Source of the DNA: Gemmobacter fulvus
Lineage (GTDB): Bacteria > Pseudomonadota > Alphaproteobacteria > Rhodobacterales > Rhodobacteraceae
Direction of reading: 5' to 3'
Assembly: GCF_018798885.1 (NCBI RefSeq)
Contig: NZ_CP076361.1
Coordinates: 1-64,000, forward strand
Length of the DNA stretch: 64,000 nt
Below the pieces are notes generated by a model that did not search any database, was not told where the DNA came from, and worked only from the letters and a program-made list of their open reading frames with translations. Below, in pieces: positions 16,689 through 24,794 of the stretch; position 1 is the stretch's first letter; each line of letters opens with the position of its first letter. Both the position numbers and the translations under genes were made by a program.

Positions 16689-17519
16689 ATGGACATTGCC
16701 GAAACCTCGTCATCCGCCCCGGCCAATGTGGAGGAATTCCGCGAGCGGCTGGCCGCGATCTCGGATGATCTGCCGAAACGGCTGCGGCAATGCGCGGATT
16801 ACATTGCGGCGAATACCGACCGTATCGCGGTCAGCACGGTGGCCGAACTGGCGGCAGGGGCGGATGTGCCGCCTTCGGCGCTGATGCGCTTTTGCCAGAT
16901 CCTTGGCTTTTCCGGCTTTTCCGGCATGCAGAAACTGTTCCGCGAGGCCTATACGCCGGGCTGGCCCGATTATTCCACCCGGCTGAAAAACCTCAAGGAC
17001 AATGGCTCTGGCAGCCCCTCCGCGCTGTTGGCAGAATTTGTCGAAGCGGGGCGGCTGAGCCTTGAATCGCTGGCCAAATCGGTGGACGAGGCGGCGCTGG
17101 CGCAGGCCGTGGCGGTGCTGGCCCGGGCGGAAACCGTGCATGTGGTGGGGTTTCGCCGCGCCTTTCCGGTGGCGAGTTATCTGACCTATGTCTTTGAAAA
17201 GATGTCGGTGCCATCCATGCTGCATGATGGGGTGGGCAAGCTGGATCACCGCTTTGCGCTGCGTCCCGGCGATGCGGTGCTGGCCATTACCTTTGCACCC
17301 TATTCCGAAGAAACGCTGATCCTTGCCGGCGATGCGCGCGACCGGGGTCTTCCGGTGGTGGCGCTGACCGACCGGTTGACCAGCCCGCTTGCCCGCCACT
17401 GTGATGCCATCCTGACTGTGCCCGAGGTGGATTTCGGCGCGTTCCGGTCATTGTCGGCCACGATTGCGCTGGCGCTGGCGCTGGCGGTGGCGGTCGGCTC
17501 GGCGCGTGGCGAGGGCTGA
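16689..17519 (+). CDS. iolR: MurR/RpiR family transcriptional regulator (IolR-like)
   Basis: A 276-residue regulator starting at MDIAETSSS with AAGGA 7 nt upstream. Residues about 15-95 form the RpiR helix-turn-helix (LPKRLRQCADYIAANTDRIAVSTVAELA...PPSALMRFCQILGFSGFSGMQKLFR). Residues about 120-260 form a SIS sugar-phosphate-binding domain (VHVVGFRRAFPVASYL...GDAVLAITFAPYSEETL). In Sinorhizobium the RpiR-type IolR represses inositol genes and is relieved by an inositol-catabolic intermediate. The same role is inferred here from its position between the dehydrogenase and iolC and from exact GGAA-N6-TTCC sites on both sides. Confidence 0.88.
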   Translation: MDIAETSSSAPANVEEFRERLAAISDDLPKRLRQCADYIAANTDRIAVSTVAELAAGADVPPSALMRFCQILGFSGFSGMQKLFREAYTPGWPDYSTRLKNLKDNGSGSPSALLAEFVEAGRLSLESLAKSVDEAALAQAVAVLARAETVHVVGFRRAFPVASYLTYVFEKMSVPSMLHDGVGKLDHRFALRPGDAVLAITFAPYSEETLILAGDARDRGLPVVALTDRLTSPLARHCDAILTVPEVDFGAFRSLSATIALALALAVAVGSARGEG

Positions 17520-17561
17520 TTTCAGCGATTGTAAAAAAACACTTCCGCCTTCATCGAAAAT

Positions 17562-17575
17562 GGAATAAAAATTCC
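17562..17575. promoter_or_regulatory. IolR-type operator GGAA-N6-TTCC (iolC promoter)
   Basis: GGAA-TAAAAA-TTCC, extended to TGGAA/TTCCA, lies 64 nt upstream of the iolC start codon. It is the second exact copy of the motif in this locus. Half-site TTCC also occurs at 17543-17546. Confidence 0.65.
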
Positions 17576-17639
17576 AAAACCAGTGGGTGCACCTGAGTCT
17601 CCTGTCAGAAGGCGCGGGTTTGAAGGGGAGGAAGGCTGC

Positions 17640-19547
17640 ATGAAATCGCTCGACGTCATCACGATTGGCCGTGCGTCGGTTGATCTTTACGGCGCGCAGG
17701 TGGGGGGGCGCCTGGAAGATATGGGGTCGTTCCAGAAATATATCGGCGGCTCGCCCTGCAATATGGCGGCGGGCACGGCGCGTCTGGGCCTGAAATCGGC
17801 GCTGATCACCCGCGTCGGGGACGAGCATATGGGCCGCTTCATCCGCGAGGAACTGGCGCGCGAAGGCGTGGATGTGCGCGGTGTCATCACCGACCCCGAC
17901 CGCCTGACCGCGCTGGTGCTGCTGGGCATCCGCGACGAGACGCAATTCCCGCTGATCTTCTACCGTGAAAACTGTGCCGACATGGCGCTGTGCGAGGCGG
18001 ATATCGACCCGGCGCTGATCGCAGACAGCCGCGCGGTGGTGGCCACCGGCACCCATCTGTCGCATCCGCGCACCGAAGCCGCCGTGCTGAAGGCACTGCG
18101 TCTGGCGCGTGACAGCGGCGCGCAGACGGCGCTGGACATCGACTATCGCCCGAACCTCTGGGGGTTGGCGGGGCATGGCGATGGCGAAAGCCGGTTCATT
18201 GAATCCGCCGCCGTCACCGCCAAGCTGCAAACCACGCTGCATCTGTTCGACCTGATCGTGGGCACCGAGGAGGAATTCCACATCGCGGGCGGCAGCACCG
18301 ATACGATTGCGGCGCTGCGGGCGGTGCGGGCGGTGTCGCAGGCGACGCTGGTCTGCAAACGCGGGGCGGCGGGGGCCGTGGCCTTCACCGGCGCGATCCC
18401 GGACAGTCTGGATGCGGGCGAAACCGGCCCCGGCTTCCCGATCGAGGTGTTCAACGTGCTGGGCGCGGGCGACGGCTTCATGTCGGGCCTGCTCAAGGGC
18501 TGGCTGGATGGCGAAAGCTGGCCGGTCGCGCTGAAATACGCCAATGCCTGCGGGGCCTTTGCGGTCAGCCGCCATGGCTGCACCCCGGCCTATCCCAGCC
18601 TGGAGGAGCTGACATGGTTCCTGAAGCGCGGCGTGGTGGAACCGGCGCTGCGCAAGGATCAGGCGCTGGAGCAGGTGCATTGGGCGACCAACCGCCACAA
18701 GGATTGGTCCATCATGCGGGTCTTCGCCTTCGATCACCGGATGCAGATGGAGGCGATGGCGGGGGCCACACCGCAAAAGATCGGCGATTTCAAACACCTC
18801 TGCCTTGATGCGGCGCTGCGGGTGCAGGATGGCCGGCCCGGTTACGGTATTCTGTGCGACAACCGTCTGGGCAAATCCGCGCTGCACCGGGCCTCTGGAT
18901 CCGGGCTGTGGATCGGTCGCCCGGTGGAATGGCCCGGCTCGCGCCCGTTGACACTGGAACCCGAACTCGGGCTGGATTTCGGCGGCTTGCAGGAATGGCC
19001 GCTGGAACATGTGGTCAAGGTACTGTGTTTCTATCACCCCGACGACACGCCCGGGATGCGTGCGGATCACGAGGCGACCGTGCTGCGGCTGTTTCAGGCC
19101 TGCCGCCGCAACCGTCTGGAAATGCTGCTGGAGGTCATCCCGTCCAAAGTGGCGCCGGTGAATGATGACACCTCGGCCAGGATCATCCAGCGCTTCTATG
19201 ATCTGGGGGTCTATCCCGACTGGTGGAAGCTGGAGCCGTTTACCACCGATGCCGCCTGGGCCAAAGCCTGCGCCGCGATCACCAGAAATGACCCCTATAC
19301 GCGGGGCGTGGTGGTGCTGGGGCTGGACGCGCCGGCCGAGCAACTGGCCGAGAGTCTGGCGCTGGCCGCACGGCATGATCTGGTCAAGGGCTTTGCCGTG
19401 GGCCGCACGATTTTCATGGATGCCGCACGCGACTGGTTTGCCGGGCGAATCAGCGGCGATCAGGCGATTGCCGACATGATGGCGAAATATGACCACCTCT
19501 GCCGTGTCTGGGATACCGCACGGGCCAAGAAGGATATTGCAGCATGA
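17640..19547 (+). CDS. iolC: Bifunctional 5-dehydro-2-deoxygluconokinase / DUF2090 domain protein IolC
   Basis: A 635-residue cytoplasmic fusion. Residues about 1-315 are a PfkB-type sugar kinase: GGSPCNMAAGTARLG near residue 40 and NVLGAGDGFMSGLL with catalytic Asp278. It phosphorylates 5-dehydro-2-deoxy-D-gluconate in the inositol pathway. Residues about 325-630 are a DUF2090 domain, annotated in databases as a likely 5-dehydro-2-deoxyphosphogluconate aldolase (IolJ step). ATG 17640 follows a strong GGGGAGGAAGG site. The stop overlaps iolD by 4 nt (ATGA). The DUF2090 activity here is from family annotation, not visible catalytic residues. Confidence 0.93.
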   Translation: MKSLDVITIGRASVDLYGAQVGGRLEDMGSFQKYIGGSPCNMAAGTARLGLKSALITRVGDEHMGRFIREELAREGVDVRGVITDPDRLTALVLLGIRDETQFPLIFYRENCADMALCEADIDPALIADSRAVVATGTHLSHPRTEAAVLKALRLARDSGAQTALDIDYRPNLWGLAGHGDGESRFIESAAVTAKLQTTLHLFDLIVGTEEEFHIAGGSTDTIAALRAVRAVSQATLVCKRGAAGAVAFTGAIPDSLDAGETGPGFPIEVFNVLGAGDGFMSGLLKGWLDGESWPVALKYANACGAFAVSRHGCTPAYPSLEELTWFLKRGVVEPALRKDQALEQVHWATNRHKDWSIMRVFAFDHRMQMEAMAGATPQKIGDFKHLCLDAALRVQDGRPGYGILCDNRLGKSALHRASGSGLWIGRPVEWPGSRPLTLEPELGLDFGGLQEWPLEHVVKVLCFYHPDDTPGMRADHEATVLRLFQACRRNRLEMLLEVIPSKVAPVNDDTSARIIQRFYDLGVYPDWWKLEPFTTDAAWAKACAAITRNDPYTRGVVVLGLDAPAEQLAESLALAARHDLVKGFAVGRTIFMDAARDWFAGRISGDQAIADMMAKYDHLCRVWDTARAKKDIAA

Positions 19548-21373
19548 GCAACACGATCCGGCTGACCGCCGCGCAGGCGATGGTGAAATGGCTGTCGGTG
19601 CAGATGACCGAAGAGGGCGACCGCTTCATCGAAGGCATCTGGGCGATCTTTGGCCATGGCAATGTGGCAGGCATCGGCGAGGCGCTGCACGGGGCGAAGG
19701 ACAGCTTTCCCACTTGGCGCGGCCACAATGAACAGACCATGGCCCATGCCGCGATTGCCTTTGCCAAGGCGCATAAGCGCAAGCGGGCGATGGCGGTCAC
19801 TTCCTCCATCGGGCCGGGGGCGCTGAACATGGTGACGGCGGCGGCGCTTGCGCATGTGAACCGCCTGCCGGTGCTGTTCGTGCCGGGCGATGTGTTCGCC
19901 AACCGTGCCCCCGATCCGGTGTTGCAGCAGATCGAGGATTTCGACGATGGCACGGTTTCGGCCAATGACTGCTTCCGCCCGGTGTCGCGCTATTACGACC
20001 GGATCTCGCGCCCCGAACATATCCTGACTGCGCTGCCGCGCGCGCTGCGGGTGATGACGGATCCGGCCAATTGCGGCCCGGTGACGCTGGCCTTCTGTCA
20101 GGATACGCAGGCCGAAGCCTATGATTACCCCGCGGATTTCTTTGAACCGAAAATCTGGTTCATCCGACGCCCCGAGCCGGATCAGCGCGAACTGGAGGCG
20201 GCCGTGGCGGCGATCAAGTCGGCGAAAAAGCCGCTGATCGTGGCGGGCGGCGGTGTGATTTATGCGCAGGCCGAGGCCGATCTGCTGGCCTTTGCCAAGC
20301 GCCATAATATCCCCTTCGTGGAAACGCAGGCGGGCAAGGGCGCGATTGATTGGGAGAATGAGCTGCACTTCGGCTCGCCCGGTGTGACGGGCACGGCCTG
20401 CGGCAATCAATTGGCGGCAGAGGCGGATCTGGTGATCGGCGTCGGCACGCGGTTTCAGGATTTCACCACCGGCAGCTGGACGGTGTTTTCTGCGCCGGGG
20501 CGCAAGATCCTGTCGATCAACATTCACGGCTATGACGGCCAGAAACGCGGTGCGCAGCCCTTGGTGGCCGATGCCAAGGTGGCACTGGCCAAGCTGACGG
20601 CCGCTTTGGGCGATACCCGCTTTGCCGACCCGGACTTCGCGGCCCGCAAGGCGTGGTTTGCCACCACTGACGCGCTGTTTGCCGCCCCCGAGGGCAATGC
20701 CCTGCCCACCGATGCGCAGATCATCGGCGCGGTCACACGGGCCACCGGCAAGGACAGCGTGATCATGTCGGCGGCAGGCACCATGCCGGGCGCGCTGCAT
20801 GTGCTGTGGCGGGCGGCGGCGGGCGGTTATCATATGGAATATGGTTTCAGCTGCATGGGTTATGAGCTGGCCGGTGCAATGGGCATCAAGATGGCCGCGC
20901 CGGACAAGCATGTGGTCTGCATGGTGGGCGATGGCAGCTATATGATGGCCAATAGCGAGCTGGCGACGGCGGTGATGATGGGCATCCCCTTCACCGTGGT
21001 GCTGACCGACAACCGCGGCTATGGCTGCATCAACCGGCTGCAACAGGGCTGTGGCGGCGCGCCGTTCAACAATATGCTGGACGACAGCTATCATGTGAAC
21101 CCGGCCCATATCGACTTTGTCGCCCATGCGGGGTCGATGGGGGCGATCACCCGCAAGGTGGGAACGGTGGCCGAATTGGAAGCGGCGATGGCCGAGGCGA
21201 AAACCGCCAGCCTGCCGACGGTGATCCTGATCGAAACCGATCCGGTTCCCGGCACCGGCGCGGGCGGCACCTGGTGGGATGTGGCGGTGCCCGCCGTGTC
21301 GGAGCGCCCGCAGGTGAATGCTGCCCGCGAGAAATACGAACAGAACACCGCCCGCCAATGGCTGGGCAACTGA
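19544..21373 (+). CDS. iolD: 3D-(3,5/4)-trihydroxycyclohexane-1,2-dione acylhydrolase IolD
   Basis: A 609-residue thiamine diphosphate-dependent enzyme that hydrolyses the ring of the trihydroxy dione to 5-deoxy-glucuronate in myo-inositol catabolism. The acetolactate-synthase-like three-domain fold is visible: N-terminal Pyr domain with the catalytic Glu region, central domain (KKPLIVAGGGVIYAQAEADLLAFAKRHNIPFVETQAGKG), and C-terminal PP domain with the ThDP/Mg2+ motif GDG at residues 462-464 running to TDNRGYGCIN. Its start codon overlaps the iolC stop (ATGA), implying coupled translation. The length is normal for IolD. Confidence 0.95.
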   Translation: MSNTIRLTAAQAMVKWLSVQMTEEGDRFIEGIWAIFGHGNVAGIGEALHGAKDSFPTWRGHNEQTMAHAAIAFAKAHKRKRAMAVTSSIGPGALNMVTAAALAHVNRLPVLFVPGDVFANRAPDPVLQQIEDFDDGTVSANDCFRPVSRYYDRISRPEHILTALPRALRVMTDPANCGPVTLAFCQDTQAEAYDYPADFFEPKIWFIRRPEPDQRELEAAVAAIKSAKKPLIVAGGGVIYAQAEADLLAFAKRHNIPFVETQAGKGAIDWENELHFGSPGVTGTACGNQLAAEADLVIGVGTRFQDFTTGSWTVFSAPGRKILSINIHGYDGQKRGAQPLVADAKVALAKLTAALGDTRFADPDFAARKAWFATTDALFAAPEGNALPTDAQIIGAVTRATGKDSVIMSAAGTMPGALHVLWRAAAGGYHMEYGFSCMGYELAGAMGIKMAAPDKHVVCMVGDGSYMMANSELATAVMMGIPFTVVLTDNRGYGCINRLQQGCGGAPFNNMLDDSYHVNPAHIDFVAHAGSMGAITRKVGTVAELEAAMAEAKTASLPTVILIETDPVPGTGAGGTWWDVAVPAVSERPQVNAAREKYEQNTARQWLGN

Positions 21374-21385
21374 GAGCAGAACACC

Positions 21386-22282
21386 ATGATCCAATTCGGA
21401 ACCAACCCCATCGCCTGGGCCAATGACGACGACCAGACCATTGGCGCCAATATCCCAACCACCCGCATTCTGGAGGAGGCGGGGCGCCAGATCGGCTTTG
21501 ATGGCATCGAGAACGGCCATCGCTGGCCGGATGAGCCGGAGGCGCTGCGCGCTTTGCTGGCGGAGTATGGCCTGAAATTCATCTCTGGCTGGTATTCGAC
21601 CGAGCTGTTGGTTCGCTCGGTGGAAGACGAGATTGCAGCCGTGCAGGACCATCTTGCCAAGCTCAAGCATAATGGCTGCAAGGTGTGCATCGTCTGCGAA
21701 ACCTCCAACGCCATTCATGGCGATGCGGCAAAGCCGGTGAATGACCGCCGGGTGCTGACCGCCGCCGAAATGGAGGCTTTCGGTGCCAAGCTGGAGGCCT
21801 TTGCCGCCTATCTGGCGGGCGAGGGCGTGACGCTGGTCTATCATCACCACATGGGCACCATCGTGGAAAGCCCGGCGGAGATTGACGCGCTGATGGCGGC
21901 AACCGGGCCGCATACGCATCTGCTGTTTGATGCCGGGCACTGTGCCTTTGGCGGCGGCGATCCGGTGGCGGTGCTGACGCAACACGCGGCGCGGGTGCGG
22001 CATTTCCATGCCAAGAACATCCGCCCCGCGATCACCGCCCGCGTGCGTGCCGAGGGGCTGAGCTTCCTGCAAGGCGTGGTGGCCGGGGCCTTCACCGTTC
22101 CCGGCGATCAGGAGGGCGGGGTCGATTTCGCGCCGCTGCTGAAGATTTTGGCTGATCACCACTATGATGGCTGGATCGTGATCGAGGCCGAACAGAACCC
22201 GGACGAACGTAACCCGCTGCTCTATCAGACGCTGGGTCTGGCCACGTTGAAGCGGCTGTCAAAAGCGGCCGGCTTGATCTGA
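21386..22282 (+). CDS. iolE: myo-Inosose-2 dehydratase IolE
   Basis: A 298-residue TIM-barrel enzyme of the xylose isomerase-like family ([16 protein letters not shown]...). It dehydrates scyllo-inosose to the trihydroxycyclohexane dione that IolD uses. Conserved metal-site regions are GFDGIENGH near the N-terminus, [27 protein letters not shown] and RHFHAKNIR. It follows iolD by 12 nt with GAGAG as ribosome-binding site and is separated from iolB by a hairpin repeat (copy C). Confidence 0.95.
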   Translation: MIQFGTNPIAWANDDDQTIGANIPTTRILEEAGRQIGFDGIENGHRWPDEPEALRALLAEYGLKFISGWYSTELLVRSVEDEIAAVQDHLAKLKHNGCKVCIVCETSNAIHGDAAKPVNDRRVLTAAEMEAFGAKLEAFAAYLAGEGVTLVYHHHMGTIVESPAEIDALMAATGPHTHLLFDAGHCAFGGGDPVAVLTQHAARVRHFHAKNIRPAITARVRAEGLSFLQGVVAGAFTVPGDQEGGVDFAPLLKILADHHYDGWIVIEAEQNPDERNPLLYQTLGLATLKRLSKAAGLI

Positions 22283-22330
22283 CCAAAGGCGCCGGAAGGG
22301 CATGTGTCGCCACCTGTGCCTGCCGTCATC

Positions 22331-22375
22331 GGCGCGCGGGTGGCGCGCCCTGATGGATATTTGAACCAAGATGAA
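22331..22375 (-). repeat. Interspersed hairpin repeat, copy C
   Basis: On the minus strand the head TTCATCTTGG-TTC-AAATATCC occupies 22355-22375. The associated hairpin GGCGCGC/GCGCGCC (22331-22349) lies on the iolE side. The element fills the iolE-iolB gap, with its GATGAA edge touching the purine-rich ribosome-binding site of iolB. Confidence 0.75.
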
Positions 22376-22385
22376 AGGGCGGAAG

Positions 22386-23192
22386 ATGGCCGATCTGCTG
22401 GTGAAACCGACGGGCGTGCGCGGCAAGGTGCATGATGTGACCGCCGAAAGCGCGGGCTGGGGTTATGTGGGCTTCGGTCTTTACCGGCTGGAGCCGGGCG
22501 ATAGCGTGGCCGAGGTGACCGGCGACCGGGAGGTGATCCTTGTGCTGGTGGAGGGCAAGGCGCGGTTGAGTGCTGCCGGGCAGGCGTTCGGTGAGATGGG
22601 CGACCGGATGGATGTGTTCGAGAAAACGCCGCCGCATTGTCTTTATGTGCCCAATGGCAGCGACTGGCGCGCCGAGGCGACCACCATCTGCACGCTGGCC
22701 GTTTGCACCGCCCCCGGCCATGGCACCCATGCGGCGCAGCGGCTGGGGCCCGAAGGGATCGTGCTGACGCCGCGCGGCAAGGGAGCGAATACGCGCCATG
22801 TGAACAACATCGCCATGGAGGGACGTGCGGTGGCCGACAGCCTGCTGGTGACCGAGGTGTTCACCCCGCCCGGCAACTGGTCGAGCTATCCGTCGCACCG
22901 GCATGACGAGGATGATTTTCCGCGCATGACCTATCTGGAGGAAAGCTATTACCACCGGCTGAATCCGGCGCAGGGCTTTGGCATCCAGCGGGTCTATACC
23001 GAGGATGGCACGCTGGACGAGACCATGGCGGTGAAGAACCATGATGTCGTGCTGGTGCCGCGCGGCCATCATCCCTGCGGTGTGCCTTATGGCTATGAGA
23101 TGTATTATCTGAACGTCATGGCCGGGCCGCGCCGGGCCTGGCGGTTCGAGAATGATCCCGATCACGACTGGATCTATCAGCGCGATCTGTGA
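22386..23192 (+). CDS. iolB: 5-Deoxy-glucuronate isomerase IolB
   Basis: A 268-residue bicupin that isomerises 5-deoxy-glucuronate to 5-dehydro-2-deoxygluconate, the IolC substrate. MADLLVKPTG at 22386 is preferred over the ATG at 22371, because the latter lies inside repeat copy C and AAAGGGCGG just precedes 22386. The second cupin carries the metal ligands in SSYPSHRHDEDDFPRMTYLEESYYHR, and a later HHPCGVPYGYEMYYLNVMAG is typical of the family. It is the last gene of iolCDEB. No iolA, iolG proper or inositol transporter follows. Confidence 0.95.
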   Translation: MADLLVKPTGVRGKVHDVTAESAGWGYVGFGLYRLEPGDSVAEVTGDREVILVLVEGKARLSAAGQAFGEMGDRMDVFEKTPPHCLYVPNGSDWRAEATTICTLAVCTAPGHGTHAAQRLGPEGIVLTPRGKGANTRHVNNIAMEGRAVADSLLVTEVFTPPGNWSSYPSHRHDEDDFPRMTYLEESYYHRLNPAQGFGIQRVYTEDGTLDETMAVKNHDVVLVPRGHHPCGVPYGYEMYYLNVMAGPRRAWRFENDPDHDWIYQRDL

Positions 23193-23198
23193 GCGGGC

Positions 23199-23570
23199 TC
23201 AGCCGGTGATGATGAGCCGCACCGTGATGCCCGGTGCGGCAGCGCGCAATTCGGCCTCGACCATGGTCTGATCCGGCAGCGGCGGCGAGACGGCGCAGAT
23301 ATGGCCGCGATAACCCAGCTCCATCAGCCGTTCGATCACATGCAGCGCATCGAATCCGGGGCGCAGCAGCGGCAGGGCAATGCAATCGGGATCAAGCTTT
23401 TCCAGCAGCATCCGGCTCAGATGTGCGAAGCGCACGGCCATGACTTGCGGGCGCGGCTCCAGCGCCTCGATCAGCGGCATCGCCTCGGGGGCTTCGATCA
23501 CCAGAACCGAGCGTGGTGGCCGACGATCTGCGCCCTCGCTGGGCAAATGATTGGTAAAGGGGATGTTCAT
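23199..23570 (-). CDS. Small receiver-like protein lacking the phospho-acceptor Asp
   Basis: A 123-residue protein (start MNIPFTNHLP; ATG at 23570). After a short leader, RSVLVIEAPEAMPLIEAL... and PDCIALPLLRPGFDALHVIERLMELGYRGHICAVSPPLPD follow the pattern of a CheY-like receiver. The position where a receiver has its phosphorylated Asp is taken by Pro (IALPLL), and the N-terminal acidic pair is reduced. If real, it would be a pseudo-receiver binding a partner without phosphorylation. It is divergent from a PhoR-like kinase gene and converges 6 nt from iolB. The gene is reasonably supported by its context; the fold call is tentative. Confidence 0.5.
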   Translation of the reverse strand: MNIPFTNHLPSEGADRRPPRSVLVIEAPEAMPLIEALEPRPQVMAVRFAHLSRMLLEKLDPDCIALPLLRPGFDALHVIERLMELGYRGHICAVSPPLPDQTMVEAELRAAAPGITVRLIITG

Positions 23571-23751
23571 CGGTCTGGTCCAGCTCCGGGGCGGGGTCAT
23601 GCAGCAGAGGAACTGGCAAGCGGACCGGGCTGGGAGGCCGCGACGATGGTACAAAACCGGGATACGCGGTTGCGCCGGGGGCCGCAACCCCGGTTGCAAG
23701 CCCCGGCGCGGCGGGTCAGAAAGGGCGCAGCGCGGACGTCGGAGGAATGGC

Positions 23752-24783
23752 ATGGATCAGGCAGAACGGGAAGCGATGCTGGCGGCAGTGCCGCTGCCGA
23801 TGATCCATATCGGGCCGGACTGGCGGCTGACCACGGCCAACGGCGCGGGGCGGCTGTTGGTGGGCGAGGCGGCGCTGGGGCGGCATTATGCGCTGACCCT
23901 GCGGCATCCGGCCCTCGTCGAGGCGATCGAGGAGGCGGGGCGCGACGGCGCTGCGCGAGAGGTGCGCTACAGCGTCTCGCCCATGGCGCATGAGGTGGTC
24001 TATCAGGTGACGGTGGCCCCGGCACCGGGGGGCGGAGCGTTCTGCGCCTTCATCGACGTGACGGAGCAAGAGCTGATCGGCCAGCTGCGCCGCGATTTTG
24101 TCGCCAATGTCAGCCATGAGCTGCGCACGCCGCTGACCGCCCTGCTGGGCTTCATCGAGACGCTGCAAAGCAGTGCCAAGGATGATCCGGTGGCGCGCGA
24201 GCGGTTTCTGGGCATCATGGCGCGCGAGGCCGGTCGGATGACGCGGCTGGTGCGCGATCTGCTGTCGCTGAGCCGGGTGGAGGCGCAGGAACGGCAGCGC
24301 CCGTCGGCGCAGGTGGATCTGGCGGGGCTTCTGGCCTCGGTCATTGCGGCGCTGAAACCTGTGGCGCAGGAGGCCGGGGTGGAGATTGAACTGATCGGTG
24401 GCGGCGCGGCGCTGCCGATCCGCGCCGATGGCGATCAGTTGACGCAGGTGTTTCACAACCTGATCGAAAACGCGGTGAAATATGGCGCGCCGGGCAAGCA
24501 GGTCAGCGTGGTGCTGAGCCGCCTGCCGCAGGAGCCGGGGCTGCGCGGTCCGGTGGTGCGAGTGGATGTGCAGGACCGGGGCGAAGGGATCGACGCGATC
24601 CATCTGCCGCGGCTGACCGAACGCTTTTACCGGGTGGATACCCACCGTTCGCGCGAAAAGGGCGGCACCGGGCTGGGCCTTGCCATTGTCAAACATATCG
24701 TCAACCGCCATCGCGGGCGGCTGAAAATCGACAGCGTCAAAGGCAAGGGCAGCACCTTTTCGGTAAGCCTGCCGCTTCAGTGA
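23752..24783 (+). CDS. phoR: Sensor histidine kinase (PhoR-like)
   Basis: A 343-residue kinase starting at MDQAEREAML with GGAGG upstream. Residues about 5-105 are a PAS-like domain. HisKA follows, with phospho-acceptor His122 in FVANVSHELRTPLTALLGFIETLQ, which closely matches the PhoR group. The HATPase domain shows N-box FHNLIENAVKYG, G1 DRGEGI, F-box and G2 GGTGLGLAIVKHIV. No membrane-spanning segment is seen, so it is predicted to be cytoplasmic. In many relatives phoR precedes pst/phoU/phoB; here it stands alone, so its response regulator is elsewhere and the phosphate assignment rests on sequence resemblance. Confidence 0.8.
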   Translation: MDQAEREAMLAAVPLPMIHIGPDWRLTTANGAGRLLVGEAALGRHYALTLRHPALVEAIEEAGRDGAAREVRYSVSPMAHEVVYQVTVAPAPGGGAFCAFIDVTEQELIGQLRRDFVANVSHELRTPLTALLGFIETLQSSAKDDPVARERFLGIMAREAGRMTRLVRDLLSLSRVEAQERQRPSAQVDLAGLLASVIAALKPVAQEAGVEIELIGGGAALPIRADGDQLTQVFHNLIENAVKYGAPGKQVSVVLSRLPQEPGLRGPVVRVDVQDRGEGIDAIHLPRLTERFYRVDTHRSREKGGTGLGLAIVKHIVNRHRGRLKIDSVKGKGSTFSVSLPLQ

Positions 24784-24794
24784 CGCAAGGCCGG

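Noticed and set aside
19460-22162. 900-codon minus-strand frame opposite iolD and iolE
   Set aside because: Shadow of the iol genes; low-complexity His/Arg/Gly composition and no ribosome-binding context.
22371-22385. ATG 22371 as the iolB start
   Set aside because: It is part of the repeat head (GATGAA) shared with five other loci, has no ribosome-binding site, and IolB homology starts at 22386.
15470-23192. Inositol locus as a recently transferred island
   Set aside because: Base composition and codon style look like the neighbours, and no integrase, tRNA or flanking direct repeat is present.
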